Shown here piece by piece: positions 23,677 to 32,020 of a stretch of DNA of 37,891 bases. Position numbers and translations under genes: made by a program. Numbering within the stretch: position 1 is the first letter of the stretch; each line of letters starts with the position of its first letter. Source of the stretch: Salinarimonas sp. (GTDB taxonomy: Bacteria; Pseudomonadota; Alphaproteobacteria; Rhizobiales; Beijerinckiaceae); NCBI GenBank assembly GCA_020832565.1, contig JAFIEI010000037.1, positions 1 through 37,891 of the forward strand, in the 5' to 3' direction. The notes under the pieces are model-generated. The model was not told the DNA's origin. It searched no databases and was given only the letters and a program-made list of their open reading frames with translations.

Positions 23677-24431
23677 AGAACCTGTCTCTCGAAAACCTCT
23701 CGAAGACCTATTTCGATCCCTATGCGGGCACCACCGTCAATGCGGTGCAGGACGTGTCCCTGAACGTGGATGCGGGGGATTTCGTCGCCGTGGTCGGCCC
23801 GTCCGGTTGCGGGAAGACGACCATCCTCAACATGATCGCGGGTTTCGTGCCGATCTCGGGCGGGCGGGTCCTCGTCGGCGGCAAGGAGGTCAAGGGTCCC
23901 GGCCCGGATCGCGGCGTCGTCTTCCAGTCCTTTGCGCTGTTTCCCTGGAAGACCGTCGCTGAGAATGTGACCTTCGGCCCGAAGATGCGTGGCGTCGGCA
24001 AGGCCGAGCGCGCGAAGATCGCGCAGGAATACCTCGCGCTCGCAGGGCTGTCCCATGCCGCCGATCGCTACCCCAACGAGTTGTCCGGCGGCATGCAGCA
24101 ACGTGTCGGCGTGGTGCGCGCGCTTGCAAACAATCCCGATGTCCTCCTGATGGACGAGCCTTTCGCCAGCGTCGATGCGCAAACCCGGATGACGCTGCAG
24201 GAGGAGCTCACCCGTATCTGGGAGGAGCGGCGGCCGACCATCATCTTCATCACGCATGACGTGTCGGAGGCGGTGTTCCTGGCCAACCGCGTCGTCGTCC
24301 TGTCCAAGGGCAATGTCCTCAAGGAGGTCGATATCGACCTGCCACGTCCGCGCTCGTGGGACCGGCTGGTCGAGGACGGTGATTTCAAGGCGCTGTCGAA
24401 CAAGGTACTCCAACTGGTACGCTCGGCATGA
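23673..24431 (+). CDS. ABC transporter ATP-binding protein (SsuB/TauB-like)
   Basis: A 252-residue ATPase with every expected motif: Walker A GPSGCGKTT (42-50), Q-loop VFQSFALFPWK, signature LSGGMQQRVGVVRAL, Walker B VLLMDEPF, and the switch His in ITHD. It belongs to the nitrate/sulfonate/taurine subclass and powers import through the two permeases. It overlaps both the upstream permease and the downstream small gene by four bases, so all are translated as a coupled unit. Confidence 0.95.
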   Translation: MKNLSLENLSKTYFDPYAGTTVNAVQDVSLNVDAGDFVAVVGPSGCGKTTILNMIAGFVPISGGRVLVGGKEVKGPGPDRGVVFQSFALFPWKTVAENVTFGPKMRGVGKAERAKIAQEYLALAGLSHAADRYPNELSGGMQQRVGVVRALANNPDVLLMDEPFASVDAQTRMTLQEELTRIWEERRPTIIFITHDVSEAVFLANRVVVLSKGNVLKEVDIDLPRPRSWDRLVEDGDFKALSNKVLQLVRSA

Positions 24432-24763
24432 AGAACATGCTCCTGTCAGCCTTGCGCACGACGAGAGGGAAGGTCGTCCTGGCCGTCCTGATCGCCATCG
24501 CTGCGTTTCAGCTCTGGTTGACGATCGCGGCACCCGGGAAGATCGCGCCCGAGGTCGACCGCGAGGCGCGGCGTGTCGACGTCATGGTGACGCTGGCATT
24601 CCCGCCGGAGCGCTTTCACATCCAGAAGTTTCAGGACTTCGGGCGTGTCTCTGGCACGCGCGAGAACTCCGTGCAGGTGCGCGGGGTCAATGTGGCGCGC
24701 CTCAACGCGCTGGCCCGTCCCTACTGGGTCCGCTCGATTGAGCCGCTGGAAACGGGAGGATAA
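24428..24763 (+). CDS. small single-pass membrane protein within ABC operon
   Basis: A 111-residue protein I do not recognise. A basic N-terminus precedes one hydrophobic segment (VVLAVLIAIAAFQLWLTIAA, about 16-35), so it is probably anchored with the C-terminal 75 residues in the periplasm. That part contains PPERFHIQKFQDFGRVSG and a later VQVRGVNVARLNALARPYW stretch. It overlaps the ATPase by four bases and is followed three bases later by the binding protein, so it is a genuine operon member and may be an accessory subunit. Confidence 0.7.
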   Translation: MKNMLLSALRTTRGKVVLAVLIAIAAFQLWLTIAAPGKIAPEVDREARRVDVMVTLAFPPERFHIQKFQDFGRVSGTRENSVQVRGVNVARLNALARPYWVRSIEPLETGG

Positions 24764-24766
24764 CAA

Positions 24767-25831
24767 ATGATACGGCCATTCGCCTTCGCGCTCGGCATAG
24801 CCCTGATCGTACCATGGGCTGCCAATGCGCAGGATGACGACCTTATCCAGCTCAATGCCGGAATGGTGTCCGGCTTCGACCAGATCGGCCTTCCGATCGC
24901 GCTGGAGCAGGGATTCTTCGAAGATTACGGGCTCGAGGTTCGCATCGCCAACCCCTATGCAACAGGCGTCGATTCGCTCAACGCCCTGCAATCGGGTGAG
25001 GTCGACACGGTTCAGGTGGGCGTGCCGATGATCGGTGCGGTCGTGCGTGGCATGGATCTCGTCGCTCTGGGCAATTACAGCGGCAATGCCGCCCAGCTCG
25101 GCTCGGATACGACGATGGCACTTGTCGCGGCGGAAGGTTCCGGCATCGACGGCGATGATCTGTCGACGCTTGCCGGAAAACGCGTCGCGGCTTCCTTCGG
25201 AACCATCAACCACCTGTATGTCCTGGCTCTCATCGAAGCGGGAGGACTCGAGATCAGCGATGTCGATCTCGTGAACACGCCGCCCCCGGACATGACCGTC
25301 GCGCTGCTGGCAGGCGGTATCGACGCCTTCGTCGGCTGGGATCCCTGGCCGATCGTGGCCCAGGCCGACGTGCCTGGCGCCTATGAGGTGATCCGCGGTG
25401 GCAACCACATCTCCTATCTCGGCTTCAACGTCGCCATGCGTGACTGGGCGGACGAGAACGGCGAAACCATCGAGAAATACCTTGCCGCACTTTCGGCAGC
25501 CGACCAGTGGATGCGCGCCAATCCGTCAGAGGCCGCACAGGTCGCAACCCGCTGGATTCCCGGGCTCGACCCGGACATCGCCGAAGAAGCGATGGGCTAT
25601 AACATCCAGCAGGCGGACCGCCGCCTGTCCGGCAACAATTACGCGGCACTGCACGAAGCGGTCCAGACCCTCTACCGGCTGGGCTTCATCGATGCGGATT
25701 TCGACGTGAACGAACATATCGATTCGCGTCACATCGTCCGCGTCATGAGCGAGCATCCCGAACTGTTCGATGACCTGCCGGAGATCCCCGAGGACGTCGA
25801 AATCACGGAAGGCTACGTCTTCCAGCCCTGA
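24767..25831 (+). CDS. ABC transporter substrate-binding protein (NMT1/SsuA-like)
   Basis: A 354-residue periplasmic binding protein with a Sec signal (1-22, cleavage near ANAQ). The mature protein follows the NMT1/THI5-SsuA pattern: GLPIALEQGFFEDYGLEV, later LAGKRVAASFGTINHLY, then FVGWDPWPIVAQ lining the ligand cleft. Ligands of this class include sulfonates, nitrate, pyrimidine precursors and aromatic acids, so none is assigned. It is the last gene of the operon, followed by a strong hairpin. Confidence 0.88.
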   Translation: MIRPFAFALGIALIVPWAANAQDDDLIQLNAGMVSGFDQIGLPIALEQGFFEDYGLEVRIANPYATGVDSLNALQSGEVDTVQVGVPMIGAVVRGMDLVALGNYSGNAAQLGSDTTMALVAAEGSGIDGDDLSTLAGKRVAASFGTINHLYVLALIEAGGLEISDVDLVNTPPPDMTVALLAGGIDAFVGWDPWPIVAQADVPGAYEVIRGGNHISYLGFNVAMRDWADENGETIEKYLAALSAADQWMRANPSEAAQVATRWIPGLDPDIAEEAMGYNIQQADRRLSGNNYAALHEAVQTLYRLGFIDADFDVNEHIDSRHIVRVMSEHPELFDDLPEIPEDVEITEGYVFQP

Positions 25832-25843
25832 TACGGGCGATGC

Positions 25844-25878
25844 CTACGCCCCGCCGCCGTCTAGGCGGCGGGGCGTAG
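25844..25878. terminator. strong GC hairpin after the ABC operon
   Basis: Arms at 25844-25858 and 25864-25878 are perfectly complementary over 15 bp, with a five-base loop. It lies 12 bp after the binding-protein stop and just before the convergent XRE gene stop. No T-run follows on either strand, so it may terminate poorly alone or act with Rho. Confidence 0.6.
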
Positions 25879-25886
25879 GGCGGATG

Positions 25887-26267
25887 TCATGCATCCTCGT
25901 CTGACATCGCGAAGGTATCCGCAATACTCGCAAGATTGTGCAGGAACTTCTTGTTCTCTAAACCGGATATTGCCGCCAGGAGTTTCTGCATCTGTGGATC
26001 TGCCAGAATATCGTTACTCTTGCCCACATTCGACGCAAACTCGTCACCGCTGAAGAAGAACGAGATGGGCTGGTCGGTTTCCTGAGCGATCCGATACAAG
26101 CGGCCCGCTCCGACGCGATCAGTGCCGTTCTCGTATTTCTGGATCTGCTGATATGTGACGCCGACGCTGTCGCCGAGCTTCGATTGACTGAGTTTGGCGA
26201 TCTTCCGTGCCAGTCTGACGCGTTGACCAACGAGACGATCGATATCGCTCGGCTTGCGTGTGTCCAT
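25887..26267 (-). CDS. XRE-family helix-turn-helix regulator
   Basis: A 126-residue regulator with a Cro/CI-type helix-turn-helix (about 13-68: RLARKIAKLSQSKLGDSVGV, then TYQQIQKYENGTDRVGAGRL) and a short C-terminal helical part. This form is common in alphaproteobacteria both as a chromosomal regulator and in phage. ATG 26267 is chosen because GGAGG lies just upstream; the frame is open to 26363. It converges on the ABC operon; no toxin or phage gene is adjacent. Confidence 0.85.
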   Translation of the reverse strand: MDTRKPSDIDRLVGQRVRLARKIAKLSQSKLGDSVGVTYQQIQKYENGTDRVGAGRLYRIAQETDQPISFFFSGDEFASNVGKSNDILADPQMQKLLAAISGLENKKFLHNLASIADTFAMSDEDA

Positions 26268-26559
26268 GGAACCTCCAAGTTTTTCAGAAATATTCGCCAG
26301 CGTTATAAGCCTCGACGAATTAGATTCATTCGCAAGTTTGCCCTGTCGGCCACAGGAAATCAAAGGAATTAGCGTGGAAAACGCTGTGCACTTTTACGTA
26401 AGTCGAAGGGGCCATCAGGTACTTTCCTGACCTCGTCTTGCGTTCTCGGCAAATACGACGATCCTGGTGCAAGATCGGTGAACCACGCCAAACAGCAGAA
26501 TTCCGGTGTGCGTTGGGAATGCCTGCCTCGTTGGTCGCGCTAGAGAAAAGGACGAGTGA

Positions 26560-27543
26560 ATGAAAATTGCGGTCGTTGGGGCAGGGGCCGTCGGTGGATA
26601 TCTCTCTGCGGAGCTGGCGCGGGCCGGGCATCAGGTCAGCGTGGTTGCGCGCGGCGAGAACCTGCAGGCGATCAGGGCGAACGGATTGGTGCTGGAGACG
26701 ACCATAGACCGGTTTCAGGTTCAGCTTCCGGCGAGCGACGATCCGACCGATTTCGGCGTTCAGGACCTCGTGATCGTCACCGCGAAGACGCCGGCACTGG
26801 CTGATCTCTTCCAGAAACTCGGACCACTGCTCGGGCCGCAGACCCCGGTGCTCAGCGCCATGAACGGGGTTTTCTGGTGGTATAGCCACGCTTTCGCGCC
26901 GAACGGCATCGCGCCCGACACGGGCCGTCTCGATCGCGACGGTCGCCTGGCGGCTTCCTTACCGCTGGAGCGGTGCGTCGGCATGATCATCTATTCCGCC
27001 AACAGCGTCGTATCCCCGGGCGTGGTACGCAACACCACCGCAGCCAACCGCTTCATTATCGGCGTTCCCGATCCGACTACCGGGCCCGATGTCGAGGCCA
27101 TTGCAGGCGCGCTCGATGAAACCCGCTTCGAGACAAAGGCTACTACCGATATTCGTCGGGAGATGTGGCACAAGCTTTTGCGCAATATCGCTTCGGCGCC
27201 GATCGCTGTGCTCACGGGTGCCACGATCGCCGACATCGCCGACACCCCCGAACTTGCCGAGATCGCGCGCGCTGTTCACAGGGAAGCGGCGGCCGTCGCT
27301 GAAGCACATGGATTCGCAGGGTTCGCGGAGGAGGCGGATACGCTCTACCGTCCCGGTACCCGGCTGCGCCACAAGCCGTCCATGCTGCAGGATCTCGAAC
27401 GCGGGCGCCCGATGGAGATCGATACCATGATCGCCATCGTCCAGGATTTCGCCCGACAGTCCGGGGTCGCGACACCGCGCCTCGACACGTTGTTGCCGCT
27501 CGTTTGCGCCCGCGCGGAAATCGCGGGCTGCTACAAGCGATGA
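26560..27543 (+). CDS. ketopantoate reductase-family dehydrogenase (PanE/ApbA-like)
   Basis: A 327-residue NAD(P)-dependent dehydrogenase with the N-terminal Rossmann motif VVGAGAVGGY (GxGxxGxxx), and the C-terminal ApbA domain with MWHKLLRNIA, which contains the catalytic Lys. Members reduce 2-ketopantoate for CoA synthesis, or act on other 2-oxo/2-hydroxy acids. Its position beside a core-MetE-like gene suggests a catabolic rather than a pantothenate role, which is inference. A degenerate copy of its first ~20 codons lies at 31717. Confidence 0.87.
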   Translation: MKIAVVGAGAVGGYLSAELARAGHQVSVVARGENLQAIRANGLVLETTIDRFQVQLPASDDPTDFGVQDLVIVTAKTPALADLFQKLGPLLGPQTPVLSAMNGVFWWYSHAFAPNGIAPDTGRLDRDGRLAASLPLERCVGMIIYSANSVVSPGVVRNTTAANRFIIGVPDPTTGPDVEAIAGALDETRFETKATTDIRREMWHKLLRNIASAPIAVLTGATIADIADTPELAEIARAVHREAAAVAEAHGFAGFAEEADTLYRPGTRLRHKPSMLQDLERGRPMEIDTMIAIVQDFARQSGVATPRLDTLLPLVCARAEIAGCYKR

Positions 27544-27595
27544 CCCTTGCGCAACAACCCTCGCATCCTGCTCAGGCCTGATTGGAGACATCGTG

Positions 27596-28633
27596 ATGGC
27601 ACCACGTCTTTTGCCGACGACCGTCGTCGGAAGCTATCCGCAGCCGGACTGGCTGATCGATCGTGAGAGACTGAGCGGAATGGTTCCGCGCGTACGCGTG
27701 CAAGACATCTGGCGGGTTCCGCCGCCCCGTCTCGCCGAAGCCCAGGATGACGCCACCATAATCGCGATCCGCGATATGGAGCGCGCCGGCATCGACATCA
27801 TCACCGATGGCGAGGCCCGGCGGGAGAGTTACTCCAATCACTTTGCAACGGCGCTGGACGGTGTCGATACCGAGAACCCAGGGGAGGTGATCGGTCGAAC
27901 CGGCAAGGTCACGGTAGTGCCGCGCATTGTCGGCAAGGTGAGAAGGCGCGAGGCGGTCGAGCGGCGCGACGTGGAATTCCTGCGCCGGAATACGGATCGC
28001 GCGATCAAGATCACGATCCCCGGACCGTTCACGATGTCGCTGCAGTGCAAGAACGAGTTCTATGATGACGATGAGGAGATGGCGATGGATTTCGCCATTG
28101 CCGTCAATCAGGAGCTCCACGAGCTCAAGGCCGCGGGCGCCGATGTCATCCAGCTCGATGAACCATGGATCCAGTCATTCCCCGAAAAGGGCGAGCGCTA
28201 CGGGATCAAGGTCATCAATCGCGCCCTTGAAGGTGTGCCCGGGCCGACGGCGATCCACCTTTGCTTCGGTTACGCGCAGGTGGTGAAGGACAAGCCGAGC
28301 GGCTATTCGTTCCTGCCGCAGCTCAACGATACGATCGCGGACATGATTTCGATCGAGGCCGCCCAACCCCGGCTCGATCCGGCGGTACTCGCGCAGTTCT
28401 CGGCCGAGAAATCAGTCATTTACGGCGTTCTGGATCTGGGTACGCATTCACCTGAAAGCCCGGAGGAGGTAGCCGATCGCATTCGCTCGGCGCTGCGCTA
28501 CATTCCGGCCGAGCGCCTTATCCCGGCCCCGGATTGCGGCATGAAATATCTGCCGCGCGCCGTCGCCTTCGCAAAACTCAAGGCGCTGGCCGATGGTGCC
28601 GCGATCGTACGTCATCAACTGAGTGGAGGATGA
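27596..28633 (+). CDS. core-MetE-like methyltransferase (cobalamin-independent methionine synthase fold)
   Basis: A 345-residue protein corresponding to the C-terminal catalytic barrel of MetE without the N-terminal domain. Zn-ligand candidates are all present: H221 and C223 (IHLCFGY), E254 (SIEAAQP) and C314 (PDCGMKYL). Short MetE proteins transfer methyl groups to thiols from donors other than the usual folate. ATG 27596 is chosen over GTG 27593, with GGAG about ten bases upstream. The substrate is unknown; its neighbour is the ApbA-like dehydrogenase, 52 bp upstream. Confidence 0.87.
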   Translation: MAPRLLPTTVVGSYPQPDWLIDRERLSGMVPRVRVQDIWRVPPPRLAEAQDDATIIAIRDMERAGIDIITDGEARRESYSNHFATALDGVDTENPGEVIGRTGKVTVVPRIVGKVRRREAVERRDVEFLRRNTDRAIKITIPGPFTMSLQCKNEFYDDDEEMAMDFAIAVNQELHELKAAGADVIQLDEPWIQSFPEKGERYGIKVINRALEGVPGPTAIHLCFGYAQVVKDKPSGYSFLPQLNDTIADMISIEAAQPRLDPAVLAQFSAEKSVIYGVLDLGTHSPESPEEVADRIRSALRYIPAERLIPAPDCGMKYLPRAVAFAKLKALADGAAIVRHQLSGG

Positions 28634-28662
28634 TTGCGCCCGCGCGCGGAGCGGCGATGGAT

Positions 28663-29130
28663 TCACGTCGGTTTGGCGCGTCGACGCCTTTCGCGATCCC
28701 GCGCGCCATGGCCCTCGGGGGCGAGGATGCAGATTTTGACTTCCGGCTGGGCGCGATCATAGTGGATCCCGGTCAGCTCGGCGGCGATCGGGATGCTTTT
28801 CTCGATCAGCTCGTCGTGGATTTCGCTGACGATTTTCTCTGAAAGATAGCCGAGTGGCCAATGCTTGATCGTGCGCCCGCCGAAGAAGCCCTTCGATTCC
28901 GCGCCGCCGACGACCAGAAGCCCTTTTTCCGGATTGTCGATATCCTCCGCCGCGAGATCGACCCCGAAGCGCAATCCCTTTTTGCGCGAGGCTTCGACGG
29001 CATCTGCAAAAGCGATGACCGCATCGCGATTGTCCCCGACGCCCTGAACGCTGATTATGCCGGTGGTGCGTACCCACTCACCCGGCGGGCGGGTCTCCGG
29101 CCCATAGTTCCGCCACACGTAATTCTCCAT
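28663..29130 (-). CDS. conserved-looking protein of unknown function
   Basis: A soluble protein of about 155 residues that I cannot assign. ATG 29130 begins MENYVWRNYGPETR, and codon use becomes natural there; the 63 upstream codons look non-coding. Notable parts are VGDNRDAVIAFADAVEA, GLLVVGGAESKGFFGGRTI and a C-terminal ICILAPEGHGARDRERRRR. There is no signal peptide or membrane segment. It is convergent with the MetE-like gene, 29 bp apart, and divergent from the NylB-like gene. Confidence 0.6.
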   Translation of the reverse strand: MENYVWRNYGPETRPPGEWVRTTGIISVQGVGDNRDAVIAFADAVEASRKKGLRFGVDLAAEDIDNPEKGLLVVGGAESKGFFGGRTIKHWPLGYLSEKIVSEIHDELIEKSIPIAAELTGIHYDRAQPEVKICILAPEGHGARDRERRRRAKPT

Positions 29131-29452
29131 TCCGCAAGACAACCGACGCGAGGGACACTGCCCGCTGATCCGGTCGTGATCAAGATGGCCCGACTGTTCC
29201 TCGGTCGGGGATTTGCGGTTCGTGAATTTGTGCTGCCGCACCGAATGTGGGCCTCGTCTGCCAACCCCCGCATCTTCGCCAGATTGGTTCGCGAATGCCT
29301 GCGCTTGCACCGGGCCCACCTCTCGGCCAGTCTCGCACGCATGAGAGCTGCACCCGCTGGTGCCTCTTGCCGACCGCAGAGAGGCTCCTCTTCAGCCTCC
29401 TGCCCTGGCCTGGAAGCACTCCGCCGGCATGACCTTTTGGAGGGACGTATTG
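29131..29452. other. intergenic region upstream of NylB-like gene
   Basis: A 322-bp interval between the divergent unknown gene and the serine hydrolase. Open frames on both strands lack motifs and ribosome sites. It presumably carries both promoters, but I see no clear -35/-10 pair. Confidence 0.4.
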
Positions 29453-30640
29453 ATGGATCTGATGTCGGGCTTCCCGCCCAAACCCGAGCACCTGGTGACG
29501 CTCGCGAACTGGCGCAAACCCCCGTTCAATCGCTGGTCCTTCCACCACGTCTGTGAGCTCGTCCCTTCGGCAAGCATATCGCATGCGGACAGGCCGGCAA
29601 TGCTGCCGCAGGGCGAAGTCGATCTCGGCGAGTTGGTGATTTCGCATCAGGGTCGAAAGCTCGACCTGCGAGGCTGGCTGGAGGAAACCTTCACGGATTC
29701 GATGGTCATCCTGAGGCGGGGGAAGGTGGTTTTCGAAACCTATTCCGAAGGCCAGGACGCCAGGACGCGCCATATCTGGATGTCCGTTTCCAAATCCGTG
29801 CTCGGCCTGATCGCCGGCATCCTCGAAAACCGTGGATCGCTGAACGTCGACGCCCCTGTCACGGATATCATTCCCGAGGTACGAGGCTCCGCGTTCGACG
29901 GGGCGACGATCCGTGATCTGCTCGACATGCGTGTCGGGATTCTGTTCGACGAGGATTACAACGCCGCAGACGGTACCATTATCGACTATCGCAAATCCCA
30001 CCTCTGGGATCCGCGCGAGGTCGGCGAGACACCGACCGATCTGCGCAGCTTTCTCGCCACGCTCGACAAGCGCGACGGGCAGCATAATGCGCGTTTTCAC
30101 TACGTGTCACCAAATACCGACCTCATGGGCTGGGTGATCGAGCGCGCCGGCGGCATGCGATACGCCGATCTGGTCAGCGAGCTCCTGTGGAAACCGCTAG
30201 GCGCTGCGACGGATGCCTATATCACCGTCGACCGCTTCGGTGCCCCGCGCTGCGCCGGCGGTCTGTGTGCGACGCCGCGGGACATGGCGCTGCTCGGACG
30301 GCTGTTCGCGACCGGGGGGAAGAGTGCCGACGGCGAGCAGATCGTACCCGAATCCTGGCTTTCGGACATTCTGGAGAATGGCGATCCGCAGGCCTGGGCC
30401 GACGGGGATTTCTACGAGCTCTTCGGTGGAGCCGACATGCATTATCGCAGCAAGTGGTATGTTCAGCGCGGCGAACGACCACTCGTCTTCGGCCTCGGCG
30501 TGTTCGGCCAGAATCTGGTCATCGATCCGCAAGCGGACCTCGTCATCGCAAAAGCCTCGTCTCAGCCCGTGGCGCTCGACACCGATTACAACGCGCTCAG
30601 CATGGCGGGGCTTGCCGAACTCGTGACAAGCCTTGGTTGA
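29453..30640 (+). CDS. serine hydrolase, beta-lactamase/NylB-like (6-aminohexanoate-dimer hydrolase type)
   Basis: A 395-residue class-C beta-lactamase-fold hydrolase. The nucleophile motif SxxK is S111-V-S-K114, and the second motif lies in HYVSPNTDLMGW with Y217. This YxSPN form is the one seen in 6-aminohexanoate-dimer hydrolases and related amidases/esterases, rather than true beta-lactamases. No signal peptide, so it is cytoplasmic. ATG 29453 follows GGAGGG by eight bases. The natural substrate is unknown; an amide or ester is expected. Confidence 0.85.
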   Translation: MDLMSGFPPKPEHLVTLANWRKPPFNRWSFHHVCELVPSASISHADRPAMLPQGEVDLGELVISHQGRKLDLRGWLEETFTDSMVILRRGKVVFETYSEGQDARTRHIWMSVSKSVLGLIAGILENRGSLNVDAPVTDIIPEVRGSAFDGATIRDLLDMRVGILFDEDYNAADGTIIDYRKSHLWDPREVGETPTDLRSFLATLDKRDGQHNARFHYVSPNTDLMGWVIERAGGMRYADLVSELLWKPLGAATDAYITVDRFGAPRCAGGLCATPRDMALLGRLFATGGKSADGEQIVPESWLSDILENGDPQAWADGDFYELFGGADMHYRSKWYVQRGERPLVFGLGVFGQNLVIDPQADLVIAKASSQPVALDTDYNALSMAGLAELVTSLG

Positions 30641-30776
30641 ATCCATGGCGACCCGTGAGGCCGGGGCATTCACGGCGATTGCCGTGAAGCACATGTAATG
30701 TGCTGAAGAGAATATCGCGTGATCCCTTGCCGGACTGCCTGACCGGTATCAGAATGCAAGGCCAAGAAGCGTGAGC

Positions 30777-31553
30777 ATGCTGCAGACAAACCCGTCGACA
30801 AAACTGTTGGCTGAGCGCCTGATTTCTGCCCGCCGCAGCCAGAAACTTGTCGACGCAACGGATTGCATACCCCTTGCGGCAGCGGACGCGTATGCCGTGC
30901 AGGCGATCGTTGCAGATGCGCTCGGCCCGGTGGGAGCCTTCAAGACCTCACGCAAGCCGGGGTCGGAACAGACGCTTGCCCCGATTTTCGCCGCTGATAT
31001 CGGCTGGGGTTCCGGCATGTTCAGTGCCCTGCCGGGTGATGTACTTGCAGTGGAGTTGGAACTGGGTTTCCGGCTGATGGCGGATCCGCCTGCGCTTGGT
31101 GACCCGGACTTCGTCGAACGGTTGCGTTCGATACTGGAACCTGTTGCGGCGCTAGAGATCGTCGGCAGTCGCATATCAGGGATCACTGCGCAAGATGCCC
31201 TTGCAAAGTTGGCTGACAACCAGAACGGGGCCGGTCTCGTCGTGGCGGAAGCGCTTCCTGCAGGCACTGCGCGGGACAGTGCAGCGGAGAACGATAATGC
31301 CGGGTCGTCGCTGCGCGCCCATCTTCGCGTCGGTGATGATGTTGTCCTCGACGGCCCTGCCATAGTCCCGGGTGGCGACGGGTTCACGACTGTCTGCGAG
31401 ATGGCGCGTCGCCTCGGCTCACATTGTGGCGGACTTCGGAAGGGGCAGGTCGTCATCACCGGCTCACTTCACCCAATGGTGCCTGTGCTCTCAGGTACCG
31501 AGATCTATGGCCGCCTGGACGGTTTTGGCGAGGTTCGGGCCCTAATCAGCTGA
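30777..31553 (+). CDS. 2-keto-4-pentenoate hydratase-like protein (MhpD/FAH family)
   Basis: A 258-residue protein similar to 2-hydroxypenta-2,4-dienoate hydratase and 4-oxalocrotonate decarboxylase. A metal-binding ELEL stretch occurs near residues 95-98 (VELELGFRL), and the C-terminal GQVVITGSLHPMVPV is typical of the family. Such enzymes act in meta-cleavage and related keto-acid pathways. ATG 30777 or GTG 30771 could start it; no strong ribosome site is seen for either. It lies 136 bp after the NylB-like gene. Confidence 0.83.
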   Translation: MLQTNPSTKLLAERLISARRSQKLVDATDCIPLAAADAYAVQAIVADALGPVGAFKTSRKPGSEQTLAPIFAADIGWGSGMFSALPGDVLAVELELGFRLMADPPALGDPDFVERLRSILEPVAALEIVGSRISGITAQDALAKLADNQNGAGLVVAEALPAGTARDSAAENDNAGSSLRAHLRVGDDVVLDGPAIVPGGDGFTTVCEMARRLGSHCGGLRKGQVVITGSLHPMVPVLSGTEIYGRLDGFGEVRALIS

Positions 31554-31716
31554 GCACGCTGTACTCGACACGCTTCCTACGGGGCCCTTTCTGACGGCTG
31601 GCAGGCGCGGATTTCGGGGGCTTGGTCGGAGTTGGCGCAGGGCACCACAAACAATCCCGGGGCGCGTTCCTGGATTGGCCGCTGGCGAAGCCGGAGGTTG
31701 CCAAGAGGACAAATGA

Positions 31717-31853
31717 ATGAAGATCGCGGTCCTGGGGGCAGGGGCAGTCGGTGAATATCTCGCTGCGGAGCTGCCACTGGAGCCGGATAATTCGCTCATT
31801 GTCGACGCGAGGCGAGCTGATCCCAATATTTCCCCTTCTTCCTATGCGCACTG
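31717..31853 (+). pseudogene. truncated duplicate of the ApbA-like gene start
   Basis: ATG 31717 opens MKIAVLGAGAVGEYLAAELP, nearly the same as the first 20 residues of the dehydrogenase at 26560 (MKIAVVGAGAVGGYLSAELA), with the same TGAATGAA start context. Similarity then ends and the frame stops soon after. The third Gly of the Rossmann motif is Glu here. It is a non-functional remnant of duplication. Confidence 0.7.
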
Positions 31854-32020
31854 AAAGGGGCGTCCTTGATACATGAATTGTAAATACTGCGGTATAGCAC
31901 AGCTTATCGTTTGTGAACTATGATATATTGGTAATAATTCTGATGAATTTTGAACTTTTTCCAATTTCGCGAATTCATTCACTAATCCAATGCGGATTGA
32001 TATTTACCCGGAGAACAAAA
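31854..32020 (+). other. AT-rich leader upstream of the SH3-domain gene
   Basis: The 167 bp upstream of the SH3/DUF1236 gene are AT-rich against a GC-rich background and presumably carry its promoter. From the hydratase stop (31553) to 32020 the only other coding trace is the truncated ApbA-like start. Confidence 0.4.

Noticed and set aside
25887-26267. XRE regulator as part of a toxin-antitoxin or prophage
   Set aside because: No toxin-sized partner or phage structural gene lies beside it.
26326-26889. 187-codon minus frame overlapping the XRE and dehydrogenase genes
   Set aside because: It is antisense to the Rossmann domain of the dehydrogenase and has no motif.
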